From Desulfobacteraceae bacterium Eth-SRB2 (GTDB taxonomy: Bacteria > Desulfobacterota > Desulfobacteria > Desulfobacterales > UBA11574): a stretch of DNA of 64,000 bases. The first letter of the stretch is position 1, and every line of letters starts with the position of its first letter. The stretch spans positions 1 to 64,000 of the forward strand of contig RPGQ01000021.1 of the NCBI GenBank assembly GCA_004193595.1, given 5' to 3'. This document shows positions 35,024 to 43,768 of this stretch, one piece after another. The position numbers and the translations under genes are program-made. The notes under the pieces are model-generated. The model searched no databases, was not told where the DNA came from, and was given only the letters and a program-made list of their open reading frames with translations.

Positions 35024-35758
35024 ATGATACTTCAGATTAATTCTTTAAGTAAAATATATAATAGTAAAGAAGGGAAGGTTGAAGCCCTTAAAAATCTCGA
35101 TCTGCAGGTTGAAGAAGGAGAAATCCTCGGACTTTTGGGACCCAATGGCGCCGGCAAGACCACTGCGGTTAAAATGATCATGGGGTTTTTGCATCCTTCG
35201 GGCGGCGAGATTCGGCTTGGCGGGGAATTGATCGAGCCGTCCAATCCTCGGAGGCAGATCGGTTATCTCCCGGAAAGTTTTCGGCCCAACCCCAACCTGA
35301 ACGTAATGGAATACCTGAGGTTTCAATGCCGGCTGGCCCGTCCCGGGGGCCCAAGGGTCCGGGGCGAGGAAGATCGCCTTTTGGAGCGGGTGGGAATGAC
35401 GCGGTTTGGTAAACGCCGTATCTCAAAACTTTCCAAAGGCATGGGACAACGGGTGGGGCTGGCGCAAGCTTTTGCGGGCGACCCCTCCATTCTCATTTTG
35501 GATGAGCCCACCTCCGGTCTGGATCCTTTGGGGAAAGGGGATGTGATTCATCTTTTACTGGACATGAAGGCGGCCGGAAAAACCATTTTTTTCTGTTCCC
35601 ATTTTCTTTCCGAGGTTGAACGATTATGTGATCGAATCGGTATTCTTGATGAGGGCGAGTTGAAATTCATGGGTACGGTGAAAACCTTTTTTGAAAAATG
35701 GCGGGTGAATGATTTAGAGCAGGCATTCCGGTGGGAGGTTGGATGCGGGCAATCTTGA
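35024..35758 (+). CDS. ABC transporter ATP-binding protein (PilH-like position)
   Basis: 244 aa, CcmA/NatA-type ATPase. Walker A GPNGAGKTT near 39-47, signature LSKGMGQRVGLAQA near 137-150, Walker B SILILDEPTSGLDP near 156-169 and the switch His in FFCSHFLSE. Partner is the permease that overlaps its end by 28 bases. An ABC exporter inside a pilus locus recalls PilH of the Myxococcus xanthus pilGHI set, which is needed for pilus assembly. Substrate unknown. Confidence 0.92.
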   Translation: MILQINSLSKIYNSKEGKVEALKNLDLQVEEGEILGLLGPNGAGKTTAVKMIMGFLHPSGGEIRLGGELIEPSNPRRQIGYLPESFRPNPNLNVMEYLRFQCRLARPGGPRVRGEEDRLLERVGMTRFGKRRISKLSKGMGQRVGLAQAFAGDPSILILDEPTSGLDPLGKGDVIHLLLDMKAAGKTIFFCSHFLSEVERLCDRIGILDEGELKFMGTVKTFFEKWRVNDLEQAFRWEVGCGQS

Positions 35759-36516
35759 CCATCGGCAACCTCACATTAAAGGAGAGCCTTAGGGGACGAA
35801 TTTTTTACGGCATGCTGATTTTTCTCGCACTTTTCCTGATGTTTTGCGTCTATATCAGTTCCCTTTCCCTGGGAACGGTGGCCCGGGTTATCCTGAATAC
35901 CGGTATGCTGGGGATTACGATCTCATGTTTGATGGCAACCATCCTTTTTGGATTATATGCCCTATACCAGGAAAAGGAACGTAACGAACTGTATGTCATT
36001 ATCAACCGGATACCGCGGGCCCATTATTTAGTAGGACGTTTTGTGGGAGCCTGTTACACGGTGATCATCTTCAGCACCCTTATGGGCGCAGGAGTTTTTA
36101 TCATCACATGGACCATGGGCCGGCAAGTAGCGCCGGAGCTTTTGTTGGCGGTTTATATGGCCATACTTGAGTTTACCCTGCTCATGGCCTTGGGGCTGCT
36201 GTTTTACGCATTAGGGCTGAGCTTTCCGTTAAATGCATTCTTGTGCCTCGGGGTTTTTGTGCTGGGGCATTCCTTTGATGAGGCGATTTTAAGTTTTATC
36301 GGCCTAGGCAAATTAGGCAGCCCATGGCATAAGCTGTTTATTGAAATCGTGTCATACCTGTTTCCCAATTTTGACATGTTTAATTTCCGGCTGAATATTG
36401 TCCACGGTGATCCCATTCAGATAAAAAAAATAATTTATGCCAATACCTACTGGTTTTTTTATGTGGCGGCGGTGTTAACCGGCAGTACCCTGGTGATGAA
36501 TCGTAAAGACCTCTGA
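35731..36516 (+). CDS. ABC-2-type permease (PilI-like position)
   Basis: 261 aa with about six membrane helices (near 22-44, 52-76, 107-130, 140-160, 166-190, 238-256). ATG 35731 lies inside the end of the ATPase gene, but ATG 35743 (MRAILTIGNLTLKESLRGRIFYG) gives a more usual permease start. The opening KESLRGRIFY and the YALYQEKERNELYVIINRIPRAHYL coupling region match ABC-2 permeases. Forms the exporter with the upstream ATPase. Confidence 0.88.
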   Translation: MGGWMRAILTIGNLTLKESLRGRIFYGMLIFLALFLMFCVYISSLSLGTVARVILNTGMLGITISCLMATILFGLYALYQEKERNELYVIINRIPRAHYLVGRFVGACYTVIIFSTLMGAGVFIITWTMGRQVAPELLLAVYMAILEFTLLMALGLLFYALGLSFPLNAFLCLGVFVLGHSFDEAILSFIGLGKLGSPWHKLFIEIVSYLFPNFDMFNFRLNIVHGDPIQIKKIIYANTYWFFYVAAVLTGSTLVMNRKDL

Positions 36517-36540
36517 GACCCAATGTCATGGAGTTGAAAC

Positions 36541-37371
36541 ATGGGATTGCTCATGAAAAAGAGATGTATCCTGGCGGTTGGATGCTGGCTGGCGGCCGTA
36601 TCCATAAACTATGCCGCCAGAAGTGCCTATCCTCTTGAAATCAAAGAGGAAATTCGGTTTGTGCCCCAGAAAGAAGTGGTTGAGATTTTATCTCTGGATC
36701 ACCGGGGGCTGGCAGCGGATATACTCTTTATTCAAGCGATTCTTCACTCCGGCAGCCTCGTGTGGAAACCATTAACATACACGTTTGACAGCGAATGGAG
36801 CTATCAACTCATGGATGTGGTCACATCCATTGATCCTCGATATCTGACCGCCTATCTGTTTTCCGGCATGGGGTTGGTTCACGGACCCAAAGATGTGCAT
36901 CTGGCGCGTCCCATTCTGGAACGGGGTATGACCTATTTTCCCCAAAACTGGGAGCTTCCCTTCTGGATCGGGTATCATTACCATATCTATCTTGAGGACT
37001 ATGAGAAGGCTGCAGAATATTTCTGGCGGGCCTCCCATTGCCCGGGTGCACCCGACAGTTTTTTATCACTGCTGTTGTCATCCTTAAAAAAGGGGGGGAG
37101 CTACGAAAAAGCCATTTTGGTGCTAAAGCGTTTGATCGAGAGTACCGACAACGAAAAGGTGATTCAAATATACCGGAAGCGAATTGTGCGCCTTGAAAAC
37201 ATGGTAATGCTGCAAAAACAAGCTTCATATTATGAACAATCCAGAGGCCGTAGACCGGCCAGTTTAAACCAGTTGGTATCGGAGGGGTGGATATCTGCCA
37301 TACCGGATGATCCCATGGGGAAAAAATATGTATGGAATGCCCAAAGCAATCGTGTGACCCTAACAGAATAG
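36541..37371 (+). CDS. TPR-like protein of the pilus-associated ABC system
   Basis: 276 aa with a signal anchor (about 7-27), TPR-like helical repeats in the middle (LEDYEKAAEYFWRASHCPG, YEKAILVLKRLIEST) and a C-terminal RPASLNQLVSEGWISAIPDD, then DPMGKKYVW, a motif resembling the GspG pilin end. It lies between the ABC permease (24 bases) and the MshM-like gene (18 bases), and may be the third part of a PilGHI-like set. Probably periplasmic-facing. No enzymatic motif. Confidence 0.7.
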   Translation: MGLLMKKRCILAVGCWLAAVSINYAARSAYPLEIKEEIRFVPQKEVVEILSLDHRGLAADILFIQAILHSGSLVWKPLTYTFDSEWSYQLMDVVTSIDPRYLTAYLFSGMGLVHGPKDVHLARPILERGMTYFPQNWELPFWIGYHYHIYLEDYEKAAEYFWRASHCPGAPDSFLSLLLSSLKKGGSYEKAILVLKRLIESTDNEKVIQIYRKRIVRLENMVMLQKQASYYEQSRGRRPASLNQLVSEGWISAIPDDPMGKKYVWNAQSNRVTLTE

Positions 37372-37389
37372 AAATGACGTTATTTAAAA

Positions 37390-39273
37390 ATGATCTATCA
37401 GGCTTTTTTTAAACTAAATGATACTCCCTTTCGCCTGACACCGGATGTGGATTACTTTTTTAGCAACGGAGGCCATGGGGAGGCATTGGAAACCTTGCTG
37501 TACAGCATCCGTTCCAGCGAAGGGTTCGTTCAGATTACCGGCCGGCCGGGGGTCGGAAAAACCATACTGGTCCGCCGCCTGTTGAACCAACTGGGCAAAA
37601 AAGTCAAAACAGCCCTGATACTGCACCCACGGTTGAATGCGGAAGATCTTTTAAAAGTTATTTTGGAGGATTTAGGCGTTCCCTCAGATGTAATCCAAAA
37701 CAACACCAAGGAAGGCCTGCTGAGGTTTTTTCGAAAACATCTTGTGGAAACCGGTCGCCAGGGATGCACCACGGTTGTGATCGTGGATGAAGCACAGGAA
37801 ATTCCTGAAGACACATTGGAAGAGTTGCGTCTTCTTTCCAACTTGGAGACCGAAAAGAAAAAATTGCTTTCAATTATACTGGTAGGCCAAACAGAACTTG
37901 AAAAAAAGTTGAATCGTCGGTCACTAAAGCAACTTCATCAACGCATTACCATTCGGTATAGAATCGAACCCTTTACCCGAAATGAAACCGTGGCGTACAT
38001 TCTTCATCGCCTGGCCATTGCCGGAGCTGCCGGTAATATTATTTTTCCCAAAAGAGTCCTCCATGCGATTCACAGAAAGAGCGCAGGGATCCCGCGCCGA
38101 ATAAACATCATTTGTGAGCGCACATTGATGGCTGCCTGTGTCCAAGGCGTTCATAGGATCAATAACAGTCATTTGAAAAGGGCTGTAGAAAGTTATCTGG
38201 GCACTGCCCGGGGATTGAATCGAACCCGTTATGTGTTGCTGACCGCCTTTTTTATCGTCGTAGTGCTCATAGGAGGGGTATGGTGGGCCTTTTTCCCCAA
38301 TCTCCCCGAATCCCTTGCGTTATACGGAAAAGCACCTGACCGTTTCAACAATAGCCCAACCCGGAACAGTGGGGCCGAAGGCCAAATGTCGACCGATAAT
38401 CGTAAGGAAGAAGCCCCCCTATCCCATGTATCAAATACCCATGCCACACCTTCTGTTGATGAATTATCAGCTGCTAAAGAATTATCAGCCGTTGACAAAA
38501 TCTCAACGGTACCTGAAATGTCCAGCGCCGGAAATCTTGAACGCCCTCCGGTTGACATGCTGCCTGAAAATTGGCGGTGTCTGGTAATCCATCGTCATCT
38601 GGGTCTCGGGCAGGTGTGGAAAGGCCACGGCAGGTCGGTGCATCCCGCCGCTTCGTTTGAAATCAATGACATGCCACTGGATGACGGCATCTATATTCTG
38701 GGAAAAGATGCGGATGCCCGGCACTTTATTTTCAATCCCCATGACTTTGCGCCCTGGCATCGGTATCAGGACCTTGCGGAGCTTTATTGGTCTCAATTTT
38801 GCGGTGATGTCGATCTGCCGGCGATTCCGCTGATCGTCCGGTCCGGAGAAGGTGAAGTCCTGCAATCCCATTTGCCGGAAACATCGACCGAAATCAGAAA
38901 CCTTGTCAAGGGTTGGGCGTCGGCATGGCGTGCTATGAATATCGAGACCTATATTCAATATTACGCCCCAACCCTTATTCAGTATCGTTCCCGGCGCAAT
39001 AAACCAACGGTCCTTTCACGGAAGCAATATTATTTGCAAAAGGGACGATTGTTCCAAAAAAAGAGTTTTATCGCTCTTCAGATTTCCGAGCCGGTCTGTA
39101 TTATCAGTCCGGCCAACCCGGATACCGCCGTTGCCATCTTTTCTCAGCGGTATGTTTCCAACCATTACATGGATGAGGGGATCAAAACGTTATTTTTAAG
39201 ACGAATAAAGGAGGGGGAGGGGGCCATACCGGCTTGGAAAATTGAAGGGCGTTTTTGGATACCCATGCTCTAA
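37390..39273 (+). CDS. mshM: MshM/ExeA-like AAA+ ATPase with C-terminal NTF2-like domain
   Basis: 627 aa. N-terminal AAA+ domain of the ExeA/MshM group: opening YQAFFKLNDTPFRLTPDVDY, Walker A GRPGVGKT (51-58), Walker B VVIVDEAQE near 131-138 and an AAA lid. A membrane helix at about 278-300 places the ATPase in the cytoplasm. The periplasmic part has a low-complexity linker (about 320-395, with ELSAAKELSAVDKIS) and ends in a domain of about 110 residues (VKGWASAWRAMNIETYIQYY ... AWKIEGRFWIPML) of NTF2/SnoaL-like type. MshM is a component of the MSHA pilus locus; ExeA works with the peptidoglycan during secretin assembly. Confidence 0.88.
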   Translation: MIYQAFFKLNDTPFRLTPDVDYFFSNGGHGEALETLLYSIRSSEGFVQITGRPGVGKTILVRRLLNQLGKKVKTALILHPRLNAEDLLKVILEDLGVPSDVIQNNTKEGLLRFFRKHLVETGRQGCTTVVIVDEAQEIPEDTLEELRLLSNLETEKKKLLSIILVGQTELEKKLNRRSLKQLHQRITIRYRIEPFTRNETVAYILHRLAIAGAAGNIIFPKRVLHAIHRKSAGIPRRINIICERTLMAACVQGVHRINNSHLKRAVESYLGTARGLNRTRYVLLTAFFIVVVLIGGVWWAFFPNLPESLALYGKAPDRFNNSPTRNSGAEGQMSTDNRKEEAPLSHVSNTHATPSVDELSAAKELSAVDKISTVPEMSSAGNLERPPVDMLPENWRCLVIHRHLGLGQVWKGHGRSVHPAASFEINDMPLDDGIYILGKDADARHFIFNPHDFAPWHRYQDLAELYWSQFCGDVDLPAIPLIVRSGEGEVLQSHLPETSTEIRNLVKGWASAWRAMNIETYIQYYAPTLIQYRSRRNKPTVLSRKQYYLQKGRLFQKKSFIALQISEPVCIISPANPDTAVAIFSQRYVSNHYMDEGIKTLFLRRIKEGEGAIPAWKIEGRFWIPML

Positions 39274-39388
39274 GCGCACCATAGAAAAGAGGATTGTATG
39301 GGAATGATTTTGTCTTGACTCGTTGTTTGAATTTATCTTAATATTATATATTAATTAGTGTGCATTCATAAATCTATATTCGACACAG

Positions 39389-39537
39389 ATTAAGTTTCCA
39401 ATGCAGAAATGAGCAATTTTTCGCAAGATCAAGGAAATCAAAGAATTACGCGGAGGCGTACACGTAGTACGCCGCACAAGTGATTCCGCAGATTGACGCA
39501 GAGATTGCGGAAAAGGGCCATTTCTGGATGGAAACTA
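39389..39537. repeat. 149-bp palindromic element
   Basis: AGTTTCCAATGCAGAAATG at the left and CCATTTCTGGATGGAAACT at the right are inverted copies, continuing through TTTTTCGCAA / TTGCGGAAAA. The centre is GGCGTACACGTAGTACGCC. Same plan as 19333-19483. It sits inside the pilus locus, just before a prepilin gene. Confidence 0.75.
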
Positions 39538-39544
39538 TGGAACG

Positions 39545-40639
39545 ATGGCCAAGGTTCCGGCATATGGTCAAAAATATAAACAGGTTATGTTAATAACGGA
39601 TTCAACAAATACAACACGGTCCCGTCAAAAAGGCATTTCACTTATCGAAATTCTGCTTGCCCTGGCCATTCTGATGACCATTGCCGTTTATTTGTCGAGA
39701 ATGGTTCGTTTCATCGATGCCGGCGACAAAGCCGAACAATGTCTGGTTCGAATGAACCATATCGCAATTCAGATCAAAAATTTCTACCGCGGCCGACAGA
39801 CATTGCCCGAACCGGCCACAGATCCATCAAACTCCGTACCGGTTCAACAGCTCAATTTATCCCAGAAGCATCGACTGGACACCTGGGGACAGTACTTTGA
39901 ATATCGTCGATCATCCGATGCCGATATTGTCGGATTCCGGGTAGACGGCCGCAAGGCCGCCGGAGTGTTGATCAGTCTGGGGCCCGATCAGGAAAAGGAT
40001 TACGAAGGCATACCAGAAGAGAATCCTGAAGAATTTACCACCCGGGGAGATGACCGGCTCCTACCCATTACCGTGGAAAAGGAGGCCTGGGAGATTGTCA
40101 TGGCTGAATTGGAGGTTCTCGACAAACAAGTAATGGCCTACGATCGGGTTTTTGCAGGGATCGAGAATGGGGGTGGTGATATTTATGTTGCTCCAACAGC
40201 GAATATGCCTGATCCCTCTTACAGTTATGGCCCAGCCCCTCCCATGGAGTCTTTTTACTTGGTAGATGAAGACGGATGTGTTGCTGCTAACAGTCATTGG
40301 TTCGGCGGGGAGGGTTGCCTTCCAACAAGAACTGATAGAACTTTTAATCCCGATGTTTATGATCCTGACGCCAACGATCCAAACTGCGGGCGCGCAACGA
40401 TTGATGCGTGTGCGTCCAGATTGGAAAATATTTTGGTGTTATACGGGTTGGCGGATGATACGGTAGCGGCAATAAGTTCCCGTTATTACACCGATCCCTG
40501 GGGGCACGCTTATGAATGGGGAAATGGCGATCCCTTGTCCAGCAAAGCCGTTTTGAAAGCGGATCGGCGCTATCATGTGTTTTACTCCAGGGGGCCGGAT
40601 GGTTTGTTCGGCACGGATGACGATATTACGCCCCCCTAA
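39545..40639 (+). CDS. Large type IV prepilin-like protein, two GspG-like modules
   Basis: 364 aa from ATG 39545; ATG 39587 (MLITDSTNTTRSRQKG) gives a more normal leader of 16 residues and may be the true start. Cleavage before ISLIEILLALAILM, Glu5 present. Module one: HRLDTWGQYFEY and ISLGPDQEKDY. Module two: DPWGHAYEWG and FYSRGPDGLFGTDDDI, the closest of the four to the GspG calcium site. The central loop is AYDRVFAGIENGGGD. It overlaps nothing but ends 14 bases before the next prepilin's chosen start. Confidence 0.87.
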   Translation: MAKVPAYGQKYKQVMLITDSTNTTRSRQKGISLIEILLALAILMTIAVYLSRMVRFIDAGDKAEQCLVRMNHIAIQIKNFYRGRQTLPEPATDPSNSVPVQQLNLSQKHRLDTWGQYFEYRRSSDADIVGFRVDGRKAAGVLISLGPDQEKDYEGIPEENPEEFTTRGDDRLLPITVEKEAWEIVMAELEVLDKQVMAYDRVFAGIENGGGDIYVAPTANMPDPSYSYGPAPPMESFYLVDEDGCVAANSHWFGGEGCLPTRTDRTFNPDVYDPDANDPNCGRATIDACASRLENILVLYGLADDTVAAISSRYYTDPWGHAYEWGNGDPLSSKAVLKADRRYHVFYSRGPDGLFGTDDDITPP

Positions 40640-40653
40640 ATTTGGAGCAATCA

Positions 40654-41988
40654 ATGGGTTTTGAACACAGCGTTTCATTTTTAAATAGAATTAAAGGCGG
40701 TTTACAAAACTGCCGGGGAATCTCCCTGTTGCTCATTGTTTTTTTGATGACTGCAGCGGCCGTTTCGGCGGTCGGTGTGTTGATGTTTGAGGTAAAATTA
40801 CGGGCAGTGAAAAAAGAACGGATGGTGCCGGAGCGGCTGGAGACTATCCGTAGAGCATTACAACGCTATTACCTTTCCCATCATGATTTACCCTCACCTA
40901 CATATCCATTAAACACAGATCTGAATCACACTGTTCCGGTGAAAGCCCTTAATTTACCCCAAGAATATCGCTTTGATGCGGCCGGACAATTTATTCGTTA
41001 TGACCGCGTTCCTTTCAGTACCGACACCGTTGATATTAAAGGACTGACGGTTCAAGGAAAAGAAGCGGCTGCGGTGCTTGTTGCACCAGGGCCTGATAGG
41101 CAGGTTGAAGCAACAAATTCTGAACCGTCCGGTCAACCGAATGACACCATATATGACCAGACCGGGGATGACATTGTGGTTGCCGTGCCCCTTCAGGCCG
41201 AGGCGATAAAAATCGCTACTCGTGCGGTGGCCGTCCTTCAAGCGGCCGCTAAAGCTTATGATGCCCAGTATGACAGTCTCCATTATCATGCCCAGTTTGA
41301 CAATGCCAACAATGATGGTGACTACCTTCTTACCACTACTATGGGTGCAACCGTATTAATAGACCCAGGACCGGATTTTATTTTAGGCACGATTGATGAC
41401 TTTGTAGACATATCGGATGGTGGAGACGGCTTCTGCGATGGCACCGATGTGCCTCCACCCCGTCGAATTGATATTGGCCTAGACGGGATACCCGACACCG
41501 CTGACGATACTTATGACTGTAGGGTACTAATTTCATTGGTCGGGAAAATCGATGAGGGTAACGAGATGCTTATTGCTCATGGGTATAATGGCTATGTACC
41601 GGCTACCGGGGGGAATATCTTTAGTTCAGGATGTGTGAAAGTAGCACAACTCACAAATGATCCGGAACGAGGCACCGCTTCCCTGGATGGGTGCACTACC
41701 GCCGTGGACGACATTGTTGCCGTTTTTGGATTGAGTGAACGTTATGCCGTGGATCCATGGGGGAACAAATATGTCTGGGGAAGCGTTGAATGGGTGGAGG
41801 GACCCGATCCTCATACCGACTACGGAGGACTTGCTGAGACGGAGACATCATCAGGAGATACTGCCCGCAATCGGCATTACTGGAGCTTTTTCTCGTCGGG
41901 ACCGGATGAAACACGGGACACACCAGACGACATCACACCAACCACCGATCGCATTGACGGATACCACAGTAGAGAGCCACCACCATAG
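40654..41988 (+). CDS. Large prepilin-like protein lacking Glu5 (GspK-like position)
   Basis: 444 aa from ATG 40654, preceded by GGAG; a TTG at 40642 is possible. The signal ends RG and the helix begins ISLLLIVFLMTAAAVSAVG, with Leu instead of Glu at position 5. Loss of Glu5 is the mark of tip minor pilins such as GspK. Module one: YRFDAAGQFIRYDR with VLVAPGPDR (about 102-150). Module two: DPWGNKYVWG and FFSSGPDETRDTPDDI at the end. In the middle, Asp-rich loops (DNANNDGD, DGGDGFCDG, GPDFILGTIDD) suggest calcium binding. The neighbouring MSHA-type genes follow after 310 bases. Confidence 0.84.
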   Translation: MGFEHSVSFLNRIKGGLQNCRGISLLLIVFLMTAAAVSAVGVLMFEVKLRAVKKERMVPERLETIRRALQRYYLSHHDLPSPTYPLNTDLNHTVPVKALNLPQEYRFDAAGQFIRYDRVPFSTDTVDIKGLTVQGKEAAAVLVAPGPDRQVEATNSEPSGQPNDTIYDQTGDDIVVAVPLQAEAIKIATRAVAVLQAAAKAYDAQYDSLHYHAQFDNANNDGDYLLTTTMGATVLIDPGPDFILGTIDDFVDISDGGDGFCDGTDVPPPRRIDIGLDGIPDTADDTYDCRVLISLVGKIDEGNEMLIAHGYNGYVPATGGNIFSSGCVKVAQLTNDPERGTASLDGCTTAVDDIVAVFGLSERYAVDPWGNKYVWGSVEWVEGPDPHTDYGGLAETETSSGDTARNRHYWSFFSSGPDETRDTPDDITPTTDRIDGYHSREPPP

Positions 41989-42298
41989 TTTCAAAATAAT
42001 ATTGATTTGAAAAGCGTCTGATATTTAAGGATTATTTTTTGAAGACCGCGCCGAGATTCGGCTTCGGATTAATATTAAATACAAATTTAAGCGGGCAGGC
42101 AAAAACACCATTTCTCGATAGACGCGGCTAACCAAGAAAAATCTTGCCATGAATGAATTATTTATGATATTAGAATATACTTATACTTAAAAAATAATAC
42201 CCAAATACAAGATACAAGATCACCGGCGGTAAAGGAAATCGGAATAACAACTATACCATACAATATGTCATATAACTGCTAAATCGAGGTGGTTTCAA
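41989..42298. other. Intergenic gap inside the pilus locus
   Basis: About 310 bases, very AT-rich in its second half (TTATTTATGATATTAGAATA). No gene. It probably contains the promoter of the inner-membrane and secretin genes starting at 42299. Confidence 0.4.
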
Positions 42299-43768
42299 GT
42301 GGCAAAACCTATCCTGATGGCTTCAATTATTGACGGCAGAATTCATCTGCTTAACATGAAGCATAAGCTCAAGGCCTATCAAACCATCGGTGAACCCATT
42401 GTGGATGCGGATCAAGAAACGGTGGAGGAATATTGCAAGAAGGCCGGTAAAATCATCATCAATTCCGATTTTCCTTCCAGTAACTATTATTGGGGTAGTT
42501 TTCCAAAGGTGGGCCGGCGCTATTTAAAAGATATTGTTGTTCGAGAAGCCCGGCAAAATTTTTGGTATTCCGGCTCGATTCGAGCGGCCATTCAAGAAGT
42601 TGGCCAAACCCAGGAAGACGGTATTCCCAAGCGGCTGATATCCTGTATAATGGTCGATAGTAATGAAGTGTCTGATATCGAAATCAAACTTTTTGGAAAA
42701 TTCAGAAATAAAATAAGCCATATCAACTCCCTGGCGGCGGCGTTATGTGCGGTTGTTGCGCATACGGAAAACCCGACCGGCGATTTTATGGTGATAGCGA
42801 TAAGGGATAATCTCACCACCATGGCGATCAGCTCGCCAAAAGGGGAGATCAAGATAGCTCGACAGTTGCCAGTCGGATTTGCCAAAGAAGCTGATTGCAA
42901 TGATGCCGATTTATGTAAAAGTTTTTTTAATGAAATTGCAAAGGACATTACAAATACCAATCTGTATTATCTGCAAAATTTCCAAGGAACTGAATGCAAC
43001 AACTTTTATATGCTCGGCAGCCCTTCCCTGAAGCTTGCCATGGAGCAACACGGAACCGATCAGTTCACTGCGCCGATCAAGTTCGGATTTTCAAAATCTC
43101 CCCTGCCTTCCCTGGATCCCTATCAAGCCGCTGCATGGGCTTATCTTTTTGGTACACTTTATTGTCATAAAAACTACAATCTGTTGAGCCGGCATATCGT
43201 TATATCCAGGAACATCAACCGAGGCTATCAATATGCCATGATCGCGATTACGGTCGCCATCATCGGTTGCGGAGGGTATCTTTATCAGGTAGAGCCGGTG
43301 AGTGCTGACAAAATTGCCAGATATAATTCGATGAACAACCAGTTGGACCAAATTCAAAAGGAGGTATATGAACTGAAAAATCAGGTCAATACTTTAAAAA
43401 AGTTCAGCGGTTGGGAAACGTTTTATGAAAATACCTATAGAAATCAACCGGCCTGGAATACTTTGTTTTCTGAGTTGGCCTATAATAAACCCAAAGAAAT
43501 CGTTATTGAGAGTTTTCGAATCGATCCCGGGATTGGTAAGGGGGTTCGGGGGTGGAACGGCATCATTACCGGACACATCCGGATATCCGAATGGAATCAA
43601 GGGCTCAGGTTGTTAAGGAAATTCGGGTCCAGGCTTCACCGCTCCCCCAATTTCAAGATTGAAAAGGTAAAATCCGAGCCGGAAATGGACAAGGAAAAAC
43701 TGCCTGCGGAGAAAATTGGTTTCGATTTTCAGATGCATGTGAAATTGACGTCTCAGGATACGGAATAA
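42299..43768 (+). CDS. MshI-like PilM-PilN fusion protein
   Basis: 489 aa; GTG 42299 with GAGGTGG six bases before. Residues 1-300 resemble the actin-like PilM fold (VARE-type ends replaced by DIVVREARQNFWYSGSI, VIAIRDNLTTMAI), a membrane helix at about 316-336 (AMIAITVAIIGCGGYLYQV), a coiled coil (345-375, NSMNNQLDQIQKEVYELKNQ) and a PilN-like ferredoxin-type domain to the end. In MSHA loci MshI has this role, forming the inner-membrane ring with MshJ. Its stop overlaps the next ATG by one base (TAATG). Confidence 0.78.
   Translation: MAKPILMASIIDGRIHLLNMKHKLKAYQTIGEPIVDADQETVEEYCKKAGKIIINSDFPSSNYYWGSFPKVGRRYLKDIVVREARQNFWYSGSIRAAIQEVGQTQEDGIPKRLISCIMVDSNEVSDIEIKLFGKFRNKISHINSLAAALCAVVAHTENPTGDFMVIAIRDNLTTMAISSPKGEIKIARQLPVGFAKEADCNDADLCKSFFNEIAKDITNTNLYYLQNFQGTECNNFYMLGSPSLKLAMEQHGTDQFTAPIKFGFSKSPLPSLDPYQAAAWAYLFGTLYCHKNYNLLSRHIVISRNINRGYQYAMIAITVAIIGCGGYLYQVEPVSADKIARYNSMNNQLDQIQKEVYELKNQVNTLKKFSGWETFYENTYRNQPAWNTLFSELAYNKPKEIVIESFRIDPGIGKGVRGWNGIITGHIRISEWNQGLRLLRKFGSRLHRSPNFKIEKVKSEPEMDKEKLPAEKIGFDFQMHVKLTSQDTE

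Noticed and set aside
35024-36516. NatAB-type sodium exporter assignment
   Set aside because: The family similarity is only at the level of ABC-2 exporters; position in a pilus locus gives better, though still weak, context.
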